From assembly GCA_963678675.1 (NCBI GenBank), contig OY783192.1:28969487-29033486 (forward strand): a stretch of DNA of 64,000 bases. Direction: 5' to 3'. The notes below the pieces were generated by a model, which saw only the letters and a list, made by a program, of their open reading frames with translations, was not told the DNA's origin and made no database searches. The stretch is from Xiphydria camelus (taxonomy: Eukaryota; Arthropoda; Insecta; Hymenoptera; Xiphydriidae). The translations under genes were made by a program, and so were the position numbers. This document shows, piece after piece, positions 1 through 10,133 of the stretch. The first letter of the stretch is position 1; every line of letters begins with the position of its first letter.

Positions 1-880
1 TCTCGATATTAATTTCACTTTCGTTTCTTGTTCGCAAAGTCCGTCCGTGGGTCGACGGCGCGGCACCGAGGGAGCGGGGGGCCTTGAAAGTCTCCTCGTC
101 GAACGTCGCCCTGGGCACCCACGTTGCGCCTTTGAGAAATCTCGACAGGTCTTTCGGCTCTTCCTACACGTGGCGGCGTGAGAATCGTACCGGCGCAAAG
201 GAGTTGGAGTCGTCTCGCGTTCTCCGCTCTTCGCCCCCGGGTGCTCCGCCGCGGGCCGCGCACGAGCAGCGCGCTGCTTCGAAACTCCCATTCCATTCGG
301 ACGACAGCTTCCACTTTCCGAGAAGCGGGTCCACGCGCTGGGCGTAATTACAGGGCTACAAAAACGACGATCGGGGACCCCGTCGAAAGCGGGTGCTGCT
401 TTCGTTACTCTTGAATGAGATCGGGCTCCGTGAATGAGAGGAGGGGAAAAAAACCGCCGACGGAGGATCAATGACCATAGATCTCCATCATCGCGGCATT
501 ACCATTTCATTTCGCACTGGTAATTTGAATACGGTCCATCGGGTCTCCCCGTCTCTCGATTTTCCACGGACTTGAGTGTCCAGCGGCATCGATCACGGAT
601 GGATTATTGCAGATTCGAGCGTGTGCAAGCTTATCGGTACTTCTATTCCGCGGACAGATCTTCCTCTTCGATATCTCGTTTGATTATCCCTCTTCGATCT
701 TATCGAGATGAATATATATTTGCGATTTTTTCGCTAATTTTTTTTTTAGGACCTCAGCACCAAACATCGTCGAGCAATAAGAAAGCCGAGGAATTTTCCG
801 GACCGATCGTATAGAATCGTTGAGAAAACGGAAGTGAACACTTATAATTCATTACCGATGGACGCGGGTCATCGAGTATG
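1..880. other. Gene-less 5' edge of the window
   Basis: The first 400 bases are GC- and CpG-rich and the rest is AT-rich. Short open frames occur on both strands, but none shows a recognisable domain, a splice structure or a family resemblance. This could be the 5' flank or first non-coding exon of a gene to the left. I see nothing else that can be supported. Confidence 0.4.
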
Positions 881-882
881 TA

Positions 883-1713
883 GGGGAATTATGCCTAAAA
901 TGTGTGTGTGTGACATACCCTAAATATTTTCCATTGCAAAATCTTTGAAAATTATTGTGTAGCTAAAATTTTTTATGCAATTGTTAGATATTAGGTAAAA
1001 TTATATTAGGATTACCTCCCTGAAAATATTTAAAATTGTTTTTTTTTCAAGAAATGTAAAATTAAAAAAATGGCCTATGTCATTTTAGGCTCACATGCGG
1101 GTAAAATGACACATAAAAAAAACTTTTGAAAATAGGAAAAGTAAATTATTTATTGAAAAATAAAAAAGAACATTTATTAAGAACATAAATATTCATTAAA
1201 AATGAACGATAATAAGAAACAGAACATAGTTATTATTTAAAGACAAAGTTCACAAACGAAGACTTTGCATCTTGGTGAGGTATCAGCACATTCGCAGTGA
1301 GCCCAATTTTGGCACTTGCCTAATGCACTTAATCCACTCCAGCTCTGTCGATCACTCTTTCTTTTGTATATCGAAATAAACATCTGCTTAATAATTATCA
1401 GGGCAAAATGATACACTATGTTATTATGCCCTGTTATGTGACATGTCGTTTTACCCCGAACTTCATAGTTTTCGTAAACATCACTTTGTTTCGCATGCAT
1501 TATATTAACTGCAAAAATCGATTTGCAAAATGGACAATAATGACCACATTAGCATTCTCTATAATTGCCGTTGAATTTGCTTATAAGCTATTCATAGAAT
1601 TTTACTTCAACTTCAAGTAAAATATTACATTGAATACTTACATTTCTTTTTACATTAAAAAAAACGTCAGTATGTCGTTTTACCCAAGTATGTCATTTTA
1701 GGCATAATTCCCC
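883..1713 (-). mobile_element. Pogo/Tigger-like DNA transposon remnant, 831 bp
   Basis: The ends are a perfect 20-bp inverted repeat, GGGGAATTATGCCTAAAATG at the left and its complement at the right. TA flanks both ends (881-882 and 1714-1715), as expected for Tc1/mariner/pogo insertion. On the minus strand, 1500-1237 encodes a Cys/His-rich end with the order C-x2-NWAHC-x-C ... C-x4-C-x2-C. This resembles the PHD-like zinc finger at the C-terminus of many insect pogo/Tigger DDE transposases. The catalytic domain is missing, so the copy is non-autonomous. Family placement rests on the TA duplication and the finger alone. Confidence 0.7.
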
Positions 1714-2658
1714 TATTCATTGAGAGCAGCGGATTCGCCGACACGACGTCACGTCGGGACGAGCAAACGACAAGGCGGCGCGTCGTCCTCTACGTCCGTC
1801 ACGCGATAAGGCAACACCCCGTCGCGGTTGGCGAGTCGCTAGATCGGGCGGTAGATGCCTGCGATTATTATTATCCACGAAGTTGTACTCAGTGATGCGT
1901 GATGGTGAAGTGCGAGGCCGTTCCCTCGCTCGAGCGCGTGTACTACGCTTTCCTCCGCGAGCGTTTCCTTTCCGCGCGGTCCCGCGCCGCGGCGTCCTCT
2001 GGAAATCGCCGCCTCTCGCTTGCGCGCCTACACTGTGTGAACAGTTTTCGTGGTAAACTTCACATTACTTTTACGAAGATTTTATCATACAAACTTATTC
2101 ATTAAAATTACTACACGTGATCGAAATGATTTTTACTACAGTTTCGATGGAAATTTACCACAAAACCACTCAAAATTTATCAAGATCGAAGCATCTTTCC
2201 AACAAAAATTGTAAAATTCAAAATTCTTTTCGAACATTGCTAATAATTCATAGTGACTCGCATTGTTTCGCTTGACTTGCAATTTTGTAATACTTTTGTA
2301 CAGAAAATGTATAGAAAATTTACGAATCCTTTTAACAATGTTAGATCGAGCGCTTTCGGTGAAGGATCCTTCCATGAGTCGATCGTCGAGCAGGAACGGT
2401 AACTACCTCTTACCCCGCGAAGGAGCGCGGATTCACCGAGCGACGTCGAAAGTCGCGTGCGGGATTCGCGCGAACCGTTGCATAATATCGCGGCGCGAAG
2501 CCGTACTGGAGCGCGAAACGCTCCGAATACTTTTACGTAAAAGCTAAGCCAATTTTCAAGTCGTGCTCGCGTACAAGTTGCGCGGCAAACAGGGCTTGCT
2601 CTCGTTTCGTGGATTTGCGGGGGAGAACGTTTTAACTCGGACGTATGATCCTTGCTGA
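1714..2658. other. Gene-less stretch between two TEs
   Basis: A GC-rich block (about 1725-2035) is followed by AT-rich DNA. Open frames on both strands overlap each other and match no family I know. No promoter, RNA gene or repeat can be supported here. Confidence 0.35.
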
Positions 2659-3592
2659 AAAGATCCCATAGATTCCTATAGAGAATTTCTATGGGAATCT
2701 GTTGTGCTTCAGACACGGTAATTCTAGATATCCATTGAAAAAGTTTGAGAAGGACGAATAGGAACTTATTTGATTCCATGTGTATCTGAGACGATTGATA
2801 GGGATTTTCCGAATTTTATATGCATTCGTCAGAACAAGTAAAAATCCTATAAAGATAATGAAGACCTATACACGCCGTTCTATTCGTAGGTAGGTACTGA
2901 TAGAACGTTACAAGATTTTATTTGTTTTTATAGATACACAGACAGATAAAAAGAATTAGTTGAATCAACTGAAAATTACTTGCGGGGTCGCAAGTAATTA
3001 TTTATTTAAATCAACGAAATCTTTCAATACATCACTTTGATATCTCTTCCTTACAGTCATATAAAATAGTATGTACCTAATTGCAAGGAAGAAATATCTA
3101 TAATAATTAATGTGAAAAAAGATCAAATTGATCTAAATAAATAATTACTTGCGACCCCGCAAGTAAGTTTTAGTAGATCCAACTAATTCTTTTTCTCAGT
3201 GTAATTACTTGTGGGGTTGCAAGTATAATAATTATTTATTTACATCAATTTGAACTTTTTTCATATTAATCTGATATTTCCTCCTTGCAATCACATACCA
3301 TTCCATATGATTGTAAGGATGAGATATCTAATTTATGTATTAAAAGATTTCATTGATATAAATAAATAATGACCTGCGACCTCGCAAGTAATTTTCAGTA
3401 GGTCTAACTAATTCTTTTTCTCTGTGCAAACGTAGAATCCAATACATTCGTATTCATCCATTTTTAATTTTCATCGGTGGGTACCCAGAATTTCTGTGTC
3501 AAGAGTACATCTAATTTCCATGAGGATTCTATGGAAGTTTCCCATGAGAATCTGTAAGAAAATCCACGATATCTTTCCAATAGGGATAGCAG
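2659..3592. mobile_element. Long-TIR element, copy A, interrupted by a nested foldback
   Basis: Bases 2661-2785 and 3430-3590 match the two ends of a second copy at 7557-8157 in the LARP6 intron (shared blocks such as AGATCCCATAG at the start and TAGAATCCAATAC near the right end). The two ends are diverged inverted repeats of each other, so this is a TIR/MITE-type family. Copy A is longer than copy B because a palindromic element sits in its middle (2937-3427). No coding capacity is visible. The exact ends and target duplication are not resolved. Confidence 0.6.
2937..3427. mobile_element. Foldback element nested inside copy A
   Basis: Left and right ends are inverted copies (AGATAAAAAGAATTAGTTG at the left, its near-complement CTAATTCTTTTTCTCTGTG at the right). 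The motif TTACTTGCGGGGTCGCAAGT, itself a short palindrome, recurs with small changes at about 2979, 3147, 3204 and 3371, alternating with AAATAAATAATTA blocks. The element therefore looks like two palindromic units joined head to tail. It is absent from the equivalent position of copy B (between 7990 and 8002), which shows it inserted later. Confidence 0.6.
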
Positions 3593-5280
3593 CCTGCACC
3601 AGACCTATGACAACGATTCTCACGTTGTTTAACGCGGTTCTCGGGCGCTCGGTACACGCGCTATACGCGAACACATACAGTGGCGACCCCGCGGGGCGCG
3701 ATTCGCTTCGCTTCGCGCCGAAAGAGAACGAATTCGAAGGCACGCGTTCCTCTTTAGTCACACTCCCTCATTAGCGAAGCGCGCGACTCGGAGCGTCCTG
3801 TAGCTTCCAAAAGGAACAATGAAGCATCATCGGCAGACTATTTAGAAATTACTCCAGCGTACATAGAATTCTCAGCCGGCAAATCCTCGAGACGTCTTCC
3901 CACGTCAGTCTTGCGACACACGTCTATCTATTATTTCTACAATACAGCCCCAAATAACACACCGCCCTTCTCTCCTTCAGAATCCGCCGATCTCGACTGA
4001 TGTAACGAATCGAACTGTGCGCGATAAATATCTCTCTCTTTCTCTCTCTGTCTCCGCGGTTCCGTTCTTCCCCACCATTCAACGCCTTACTCGGTACCAG
4101 CCGCACTTGACCCATATCTTATTATGCTCGGAGCGTCCGGATGCGATAGGCCCGCGCGGTACAACCGTCCGAGAGGCCCAGCCTTCGAGGCTGAAAGGCG
4201 CCTTCGGACGGAGGCGCGTCCTTCCTTCCTGTCGCTGCGAGACGGTACGCGCGCGCACGCGGGCGGACTCTCTTCCGCAAAAATCGCCAAAGCCCGCCGA
4301 GGTCGCGCGGCGGCCCGGCGTCGCGCCGAAACACCGGCAGGTTACCGATCGCCGTTCGCGAGGAGAGAGGAGAGTAGACGCGGAGGAGAGTACAGTGGCA
4401 GGAGGAGGAGGAGAAGTATCCGGCTCATTCTTGACCGGCATTCCGGAAGGTCGCAACCTCACGCCGGGGTCCTGACACCACACGAGGCCTTCGCACCGCA
4501 CGGCGAAGGCGGGCGCGGGAAGCGAGCGCGCGCGTGCGCGCGGTCCAGTTTGGCGGGTCGTTGAGGGGCGAAAGTATTTAAAGGAGTCCGCGAGCCTTCG
4601 GGAAGGCCACTATTCCGCGTGAACTGTCACCGATCTCGCAGAGAAACCCACTTTCTCGTTCTTTCTCCGTTCTCTCATTCCCGTGGAAGAGCCGCGAAAG
4701 AAACGAGCGCGCGGAGCGTCGAGAACCGCGACTCTCCTCTCTTCCAGCTCTTCGCGCACGGTCCTTCGCGCTTTCCCTCCCCTTTCCCTTCCGATCCCGC
4801 CTCCCCCTCATGCCCTACTCCCCGACGACCCTCTCCTTTTCGCGCGACTCGGATCTCGCAGTGCCCGCTTATCTAGTAGTGCCCCGTATCCGCGGTACTC
4901 ATTCGGATTCAGTGCCTACGTTCCGCCGCGTTGGATCGCCGAACTTGCCCCGCGAGGGAGAGGAAGAAGGAGGATCGACAGCCGCCAAACGAGAGTGAAC
5001 TCGGACATCGCGCTGCGGTTCGTTCAGATACTCGAGTCGACATAGTTCCTGGCAGTCGCCTTGTGGATTACATCTGATCGCACGTCGATAGAAATCGTCG
5101 GAGGTACTTTTTCGGAGAAGTGTGTTTCTCGCGTTGCCGCTGCAATTGGTCACCGCGGGAAGGTGGTATCGGATCCGTATTCAGCGAGAATCGAACGTTG
5201 GAATTTCGTCGAAGAGGCGAATGATCTACGGCGGTTTTCGTTCGGAGTATAATCAGGCACCGGGTGGCTTCTAATTCGCC
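3593..5280. promoter_or_regulatory. CpG-rich 5' flank and probable 5' UTR of LARP6
   Basis: From about 3780, and most strongly 4120-5000, the DNA is GC-rich with frequent CpG. It holds long overlapping open frames on both strands of the kind that high GC produces. A TATA-like GTATTTAAAG lies at 4574-4583, so transcription may begin near 4605, which would give a 5' leader of roughly 670 bases. CT-rich tracts occur at 4028-4052 and 4734-4805. No upstream coding exon joins LARP6, whose ATG at 5281 opens a convincing N-terminus. Confidence 0.4.
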
Positions 5281-8200
5281 ATGGAGGAGCTCGAGGTGCA
5301 GCAGGAGTTGAGGGATCAGGTGGGAAGCCTGACGTTCTCGCCGCCTCCCATGAAGAAGTCCGACACGAGAGACAGCATCTCCTCCGTGGACAGCGACGTG
5401 AGTCTGTCTTTCGATCGAAGGGGTTCCAAGGGCGAGGAAGCCGATCTGTCGGACAGCGTGAGCTCCGACTGCGAGGGTAAATGCGCGAAGGGTGCCCAAA
5501 AGTCGAAGCACGTTTCCGTGGTCGACGGTCCCGAGGAAATTATCCCGCGCGCAACGGAGAACGTTGACGGAACTTCGCCGGATTCCGCACCCCAGGAGAA
5601 ACCCGTCTCGCAAACGGCGGAGGACGACTTCGTGCCTCCGAGCGACGAGCTGGCGGACAAGATTTGCGCCCAGGTGGAGTTCTACTTCTCCGACGAGAAC
5701 ATCGTCAAGGACGCGTTCCTGCTGAAGCACGTGAAGAGAAACAAGGAGGGCTACGTCTCGCTCAAGCTGATCTCGAGCTTCAAGAGGGTCAAGCATCTCA
5801 GCAGAGACTGGCGAGTCGTCGGCGCCGCTTTGGCCAGGTCGAAGAAGTTGGAGGTGAACGAGCTGGGCACCAAACTCAGGAGGCTGGATCCTCTGCCGGC
5901 GTTCGATCAGACAGCGCCCTCCAGGACAGTGCTGGCCGCTAGACTCCCGGTGGAGAAATTATCCGTGGAGACGGTCGCCGAGATCTTCAGACCTTGCGGA
6001 GAGATCGCTCTGATCAGGATTCTCAGACCCGGTCATCCTGCACCCGCCGAGGTGAGTTTAGAGAAATGTCGGATGCAACGGGACGCGTTTGATACGTTGG
6101 CAATCTCGCGGCGATGTGAACATTCGCTGTTTGCAGATCCAGGCGGAAAAAAATTGTACATATTTTCTATACATATAATCCATGTATGGTTTTGGTCATA
6201 TATGAAATATATATGATTTTTATATTATCAACATAAGGACTGTATTATATGGATTATATATAACTATTCAAAAATCTTGATATAGTCCCTATATCATACG
6301 AGGCTAAACTTATTCGCCAGGAAAGAAACTTCAAACACTATTATTTCATTACCTATGAGCACTTGGCTCATATTTGTATAATACTTTTTTGAAGATTACA
6401 TTTTTATCTATAATAAAGTCTTATATCGATGTAGGCCAAAAGTTCATAAATAATGAGATAATAGTGATTAGAGTTCCTTTCCCGGCGAGTAAGTTTAGTA
6501 CCTCACATGTGGCATGGTTAATATAGAAATCATATATAATCCGTCTATGACCAAAACTACGTATGGATCATGTACAAAATACAATATACGGGGTGTTCCG
6601 CCCAGGATAGTCATGGCGGGTGTGGCCTAATTTGCCCACACTTGTCCCGCCGACCAATGATAAATTGACGGCATAAGTATTGACTGACAACCAAGTTTTG
6701 ACAATTTATCATTGATCGGCGGGACAAGTATAGGTCAATTAGGCTACACTCGCCACGACTATCCTCAGCGAAACACCCTGTATAACCTCCTGAGACCTGA
6801 GCGTGCATAAGTTGTTTCATTCATGTAAAAAACGTTTGAATTTACATTGATCTTGTTGTAAAAGTCATATGAATTTTTTCAAATTTTGAAAAAATAACAA
6901 ACCATATGCCATATGTCCATTTAAATGGACGTCAGGTCTCAGGAGGATAAAACATTTCCATCTGGGTGTTCGAATCTCGAGTTTGACGTATCGATGAGCA
7001 CGTGCCTCGATTCCAAGAGCCTGAAAGCAGTTGGATCGCTCGACAGTAGAGCACGACGGGATGCGTTCGTACAGGCTGACATTTTATACGAATCGTGGCG
7101 TACGCGAGCGATAGTGGAACCAAGACTGGGAATTCCGATATCGTTGTGATTATACGTTCGGAGAGAACGGAAACTCTTGGAATGCCTTTTTTTATTCTCA
7201 TTCAGGTGCGACAAGCCATCGCCAAGAGACCGGAACTGGCGTCCAGCGAGGAATGCGCTATGATCGAGTTCACGGACTCGGCCTCCGCGCGTACCGCCCT
7301 ACAAATGTCTCCCGGCGGAGCGAGGGTATACGAGTTGCAACAGTCGAGCGAGAAAAAGAGGAAGCAGCAACCGTCGAAGAAGAGCGCCGTTGCCAGGATA
7401 GCCAGGGAGGAGGCGTACAACTCCTCCAGTTGCGCGAGCGGCTCGGAAGCCGAAGAAGGCAGGACGAGACACAAGAGATCCGTCCACGGACACACCATGT
7501 TCCCTGTGTACCCGGGACAGCCTTTCCAAGGTGAGCGAATGAAACGATTCTACTTAAGAGATCCCATAGGTTCCTATAGACAATTTCTATAGGAATTTGA
7601 TGGGCTTTGGACACAGCAATTTCAGATATCCATTAGAAAAGTTTGAGAAGGACGAATAGGAGTGCACTGGATTCTATGTGTATCTGAGAATTTACCGAAT
7701 CTTATGTGTATCCGTAAAAACAAATAAGTCTCATGAAGATTCAAAAATACCATAGAGAGAGTTAGAAGTTATATCGTTTCTTATAATTTTCGCATTGAAT
7801 ATCATAGAAAACAATGTGTGAGATCGATATAAGATCTGTATAAGTTTCTATGGTATTTGATATGAAAATTATACGAAACGATTGATTTCACGCTCTATGG
7901 TATTTTGCAATCCTTTCTACTATATTCTATCGTATTCTATTGGAAATTTTTAACAGGGAGAACCTTATAAGATTTTATGTGTTTTTACAGATAGGTACAC
8001 GTAGAATCCAATACCATTTCCATTTATCTCTCTCAGATTTTTAAAAGAGGGTATTTGGAACTGTTGTGTCAAAAGCACATCAAATTCCGATGGAAATTCT
8101 ATGGGAATTTTACAAGTTTTCTATGAGAATCTATGATACTTTTTCAATAGAGGATTATCCTTCCTTGATCGAATTCTCAACCGATGCGTGAGATCCAGTC

Positions 8201-8785
8201 GATTGACAAAATTAACTCGACGATCTTTCAGGTCCACCGTCGCCGGAAGCATGGCTATCTCGTAGACTCTCCTCGTGCTCGATGTCCGGCTCGGAAAACG
8301 GCTTCGTCCTGCGCCGTCTCTCTTCCTGTTCCGGTTCCGGCTCGGATACCGGCAGCTTCGGCAGACGGTACTCCGCGTGTTCTTCCGGATCTGAAGGGGG
8401 CTTTTACCATCACATTTGTCCGCCTGGATATTATCCGCAAAATCGCCGATTCTCCTGCTGCTCGGGGTCCGGCTCCGGCTCGGACTGTGGCGGTCCAGGA
8501 TTCAACTCCAATCGAAGGGGTTCCGCCGACTGCAATCCCTTTCTGCGCAGGCTGTCCGCCTGCAGCCGAGACTCCGGATTCGACGTCTCCGGCGCTAGGC
8601 GTTTCTCCTCTTGTTCCTCCGGTTCGGAGACCGGTTACTTTAGATCTAGAAGCAACAGCGGGGTAATTTTAGCTCATCTTCCGGAGAACGTGACCAGGAT
8701 GCCGTCGGGTCCGGACGGCACGCGCGGCTTCGGTAGACCGCCCAGGATGAACCCGATGGCACCCCCCATGGAACCTACCTGCTAG
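5281..8785 (+). CDS. Larp6: La-related protein 6 (LARP6), 549 aa, 3 coding exons
   Basis: LARP6 is an RNA-binding protein that recognises structured mRNA elements and controls their translation and localisation. Coding exons are 5281-6051, 7206-7530 and 8232-8785. All junctions are GT-AG and in phase (1,650 nt including TGA/TAG-type stop at the end). The La motif spans about residues 120-205 (CAQVEFYFSDENIVKD is diagnostic), followed by an RRM at about 212-305 that is split by intron 1. The C-terminus carries the SUZ-C/LSA signature found in LARP6 (MPSGPDGTRGF). Residues about 376-500 form a Ser/Cys-rich region with repeated RRxS boxes (RRLSSCS, RRYSACS, RRFSSCS). The start at 5281 opens an acidic N-terminus as in relatives. 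Open frame beyond 6051 is intronic. Both introns are loaded with small TEs. An ATTAAA at 9244 may serve polyadenylation. Confidence 0.93.
6153..6583. mobile_element. TIR element in LARP6 intron 1, itself interrupted
   Basis: Two AT-rich arms, 6153-6235 and 6515-6583, are diverged inverted repeats sharing the core GTTTTGGTCATA and flanking TTGTACAT-like ends. Between the arms sits a second inverted-repeat element (6300-6506). No protein is encoded. Confidence 0.5.
6300..6506. mobile_element. MITE, first of two copies (see 9417)
   Basis: The ends GAGGCTAAACTTATTCGCC and GGCGAGTAAGTTTAGTACCTC form inverted repeats that extend about 50 bp with mismatches (CCAGGAAAGAAACTTCAA on the left arm). A second copy lies at 9417-9607. 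The centre is AT-rich and non-coding. Target duplication is not clear. Confidence 0.6.
6589..6780. mobile_element. Palindromic MITE with TATA/TA target duplication
   Basis: The arms begin CGGGGTGTTCCGC and end GCGAAACACCCTG, and continue as imperfect inverted repeats over about 80 bp each (CTTGTCCCGCCGA occurs in both arms). TATA flanks both ends (6585-6588 and 6781-6784). The CAGGGTG-type end and TA target fit a Tc1/mariner-class non-autonomous element. Confidence 0.65.
6786..6946. mobile_element. Small MITE abutting the previous one
   Basis: CCTCCTGAGACCTGA at 6786-6800 is repeated in inverse at 6932-6946. The 161-bp unit begins six bases after the end of the element at 6589-6780. The interior is AT-rich. 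It lies upstream of the LARP6 exon 2 acceptor at 7205. Confidence 0.55.
7557..8157. mobile_element. Long-TIR element, copy B, in LARP6 intron 2
   Basis: This copy shares its left 120 bp and right 150 bp with the element at 2659-3592 but lacks that copy's nested foldback. It fills almost the entire second LARP6 intron (7531-8231). The interior contains further inverted AT-rich blocks around 7740-7920. It is non-coding. Confidence 0.6.
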
Positions 8786-10133
8786 ATATTTTATTATATT
8801 TATTGTCGTTCTACTATAAGAGAGAGATTGGCATTTGTTGCTCGTTCGCGCATAAACGCCATATGAGGAAGGAGGAAGGGAACATCGCCCAATTTATTCC
8901 ATATACGCACGAATTTTTGAGCGGCTACGAAGATCCTTTCTTTTATTATTTATTCCGTGCTCCTAATTAATTTATTATCCATTACATCATTTCGGGTCTC
9001 GTATAACTGTATATTATATATTGTAAATTAGTACGAACCCTAATTACGTCTACGATATTTCTGTTACTTTGGAAATATACATCCTATCATTTGAACCATG
9101 CATCTTTACACATTTCGTGAACTCTTTTAATTCGTTTCTTCTAAAGAGGTATGTATATAGATATCGCTATATAATGTAATTTTTTTTCACACCAAGTTAA
9201 TGAATTTAGAGTTGGTAGAAATTTGTATACAATTTTAATATCTATTAAAAAAAGTGGTATGCAACATTTCAGAACTTGGTCCTGCATTGTTTTTGAATAA
9301 TGCACCATAGGCACGGGCCCATATGATAGGCACTGTGAAAAGAAGATAATATACTTTTCCCTGTAATAATTAAGATATTAAGAGTCTGATGGAAAACTAA
9401 CATGATGTAATGCCATGTGAGACTAAACTTATCCGCCAGGAAAGAAATTTCAATCACTGTTATTTCATTTTTTATAAATTTGTGGCCTATAAGCATCGAT
9501 ATAAGACTTTATTGTAAATAAAAACGTAATCTTGAAAAAAGTGTTATACAAATATGAGTCAAAAGGTCATATTGAAGTTTCTTTCCTAGCGATTAAGGGT
9601 AGCCTCATACTTATGGTATATAATATGTGTATTTGTGGAAAAGACCCGTAATAATGATAATAATGAGAAATGATTGAAGTTAGCAGCTAGAGGAGGTAGA
9701 GCAACTAGAAATGTTTGAAGGGAAAGAGAGGTGAAGGAGGGGAAGGGTCGGTACCCTCACCGCGCAGTCCCCTCACCCAATCCGTCAGTCGGTCCCTGAA
9801 CTTCAGCGTGGTTGGTTATACGTGTGATGTGTGTGGTGCGTTCATTCATTCGTCCCATATGAATAGTCGATATGTGTGTACGCATCATAAATACGCCCAC
9901 AAGTGACAGCTACGATTCTCCTACTGCGCGATTGGCCGATTCCAACTATGTATTTCAAGCTACGTGGACTGTGCGTGTAAATAGCTTCACGCTAATCGGA
10001 TTTTACTAATTTCGAGGTTAGGTTAGCCGATGTTTACTTGTCATTTCCTCAAGGAAGGCTGACGGCGAGTGGTGCACAGTGGAAAGTAGTGAAAGCCATG
10101 TGATCGTTCGCGTAAAGAAAAGATCCTGCAATC
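8786..10133. other. 3' flank of LARP6 and 5' flank of RIC1
   Basis: The AT-rich stretch to about 9400 probably holds the LARP6 3' UTR (ATTAAA at 9244-9249). A MITE follows at 9417-9607. From about 9690 to 10133 the sequence becomes less AT-rich and leads into RIC1 exon 1, so it probably contains the RIC1 promoter and leader, although I see no TATA box. An open frame at 9715-9906 has no recognisable features. Confidence 0.4.
9417..9607. mobile_element. MITE, second copy of the 6300-6506 family
   Basis: The left arm GTGAGACTAAACTTATCCGCC and the right arm ending GATTAAGGGTAGCCTCA match the ends of the 6300-6506 copy with scattered changes, including the shared GCCAGGAAAGAAA block. Length is 191 bp. 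It supplies an AATAAA (9517-9522) downstream of LARP6. Confidence 0.6.

Noticed and set aside
4017..4564. Long overlapping open frames on both strands upstream of LARP6
   Set aside because: They lie in GC- and CpG-rich DNA where stops are rare, overlap on both strands and have no domain or splice link. Best explained as promoter and 5' UTR composition.
6052..6216. In-frame extension of LARP6 exon 1
   Set aside because: It runs past a good GTGAGT donor into TE sequence, while the next exon at 7206 continues the RRM in phase.
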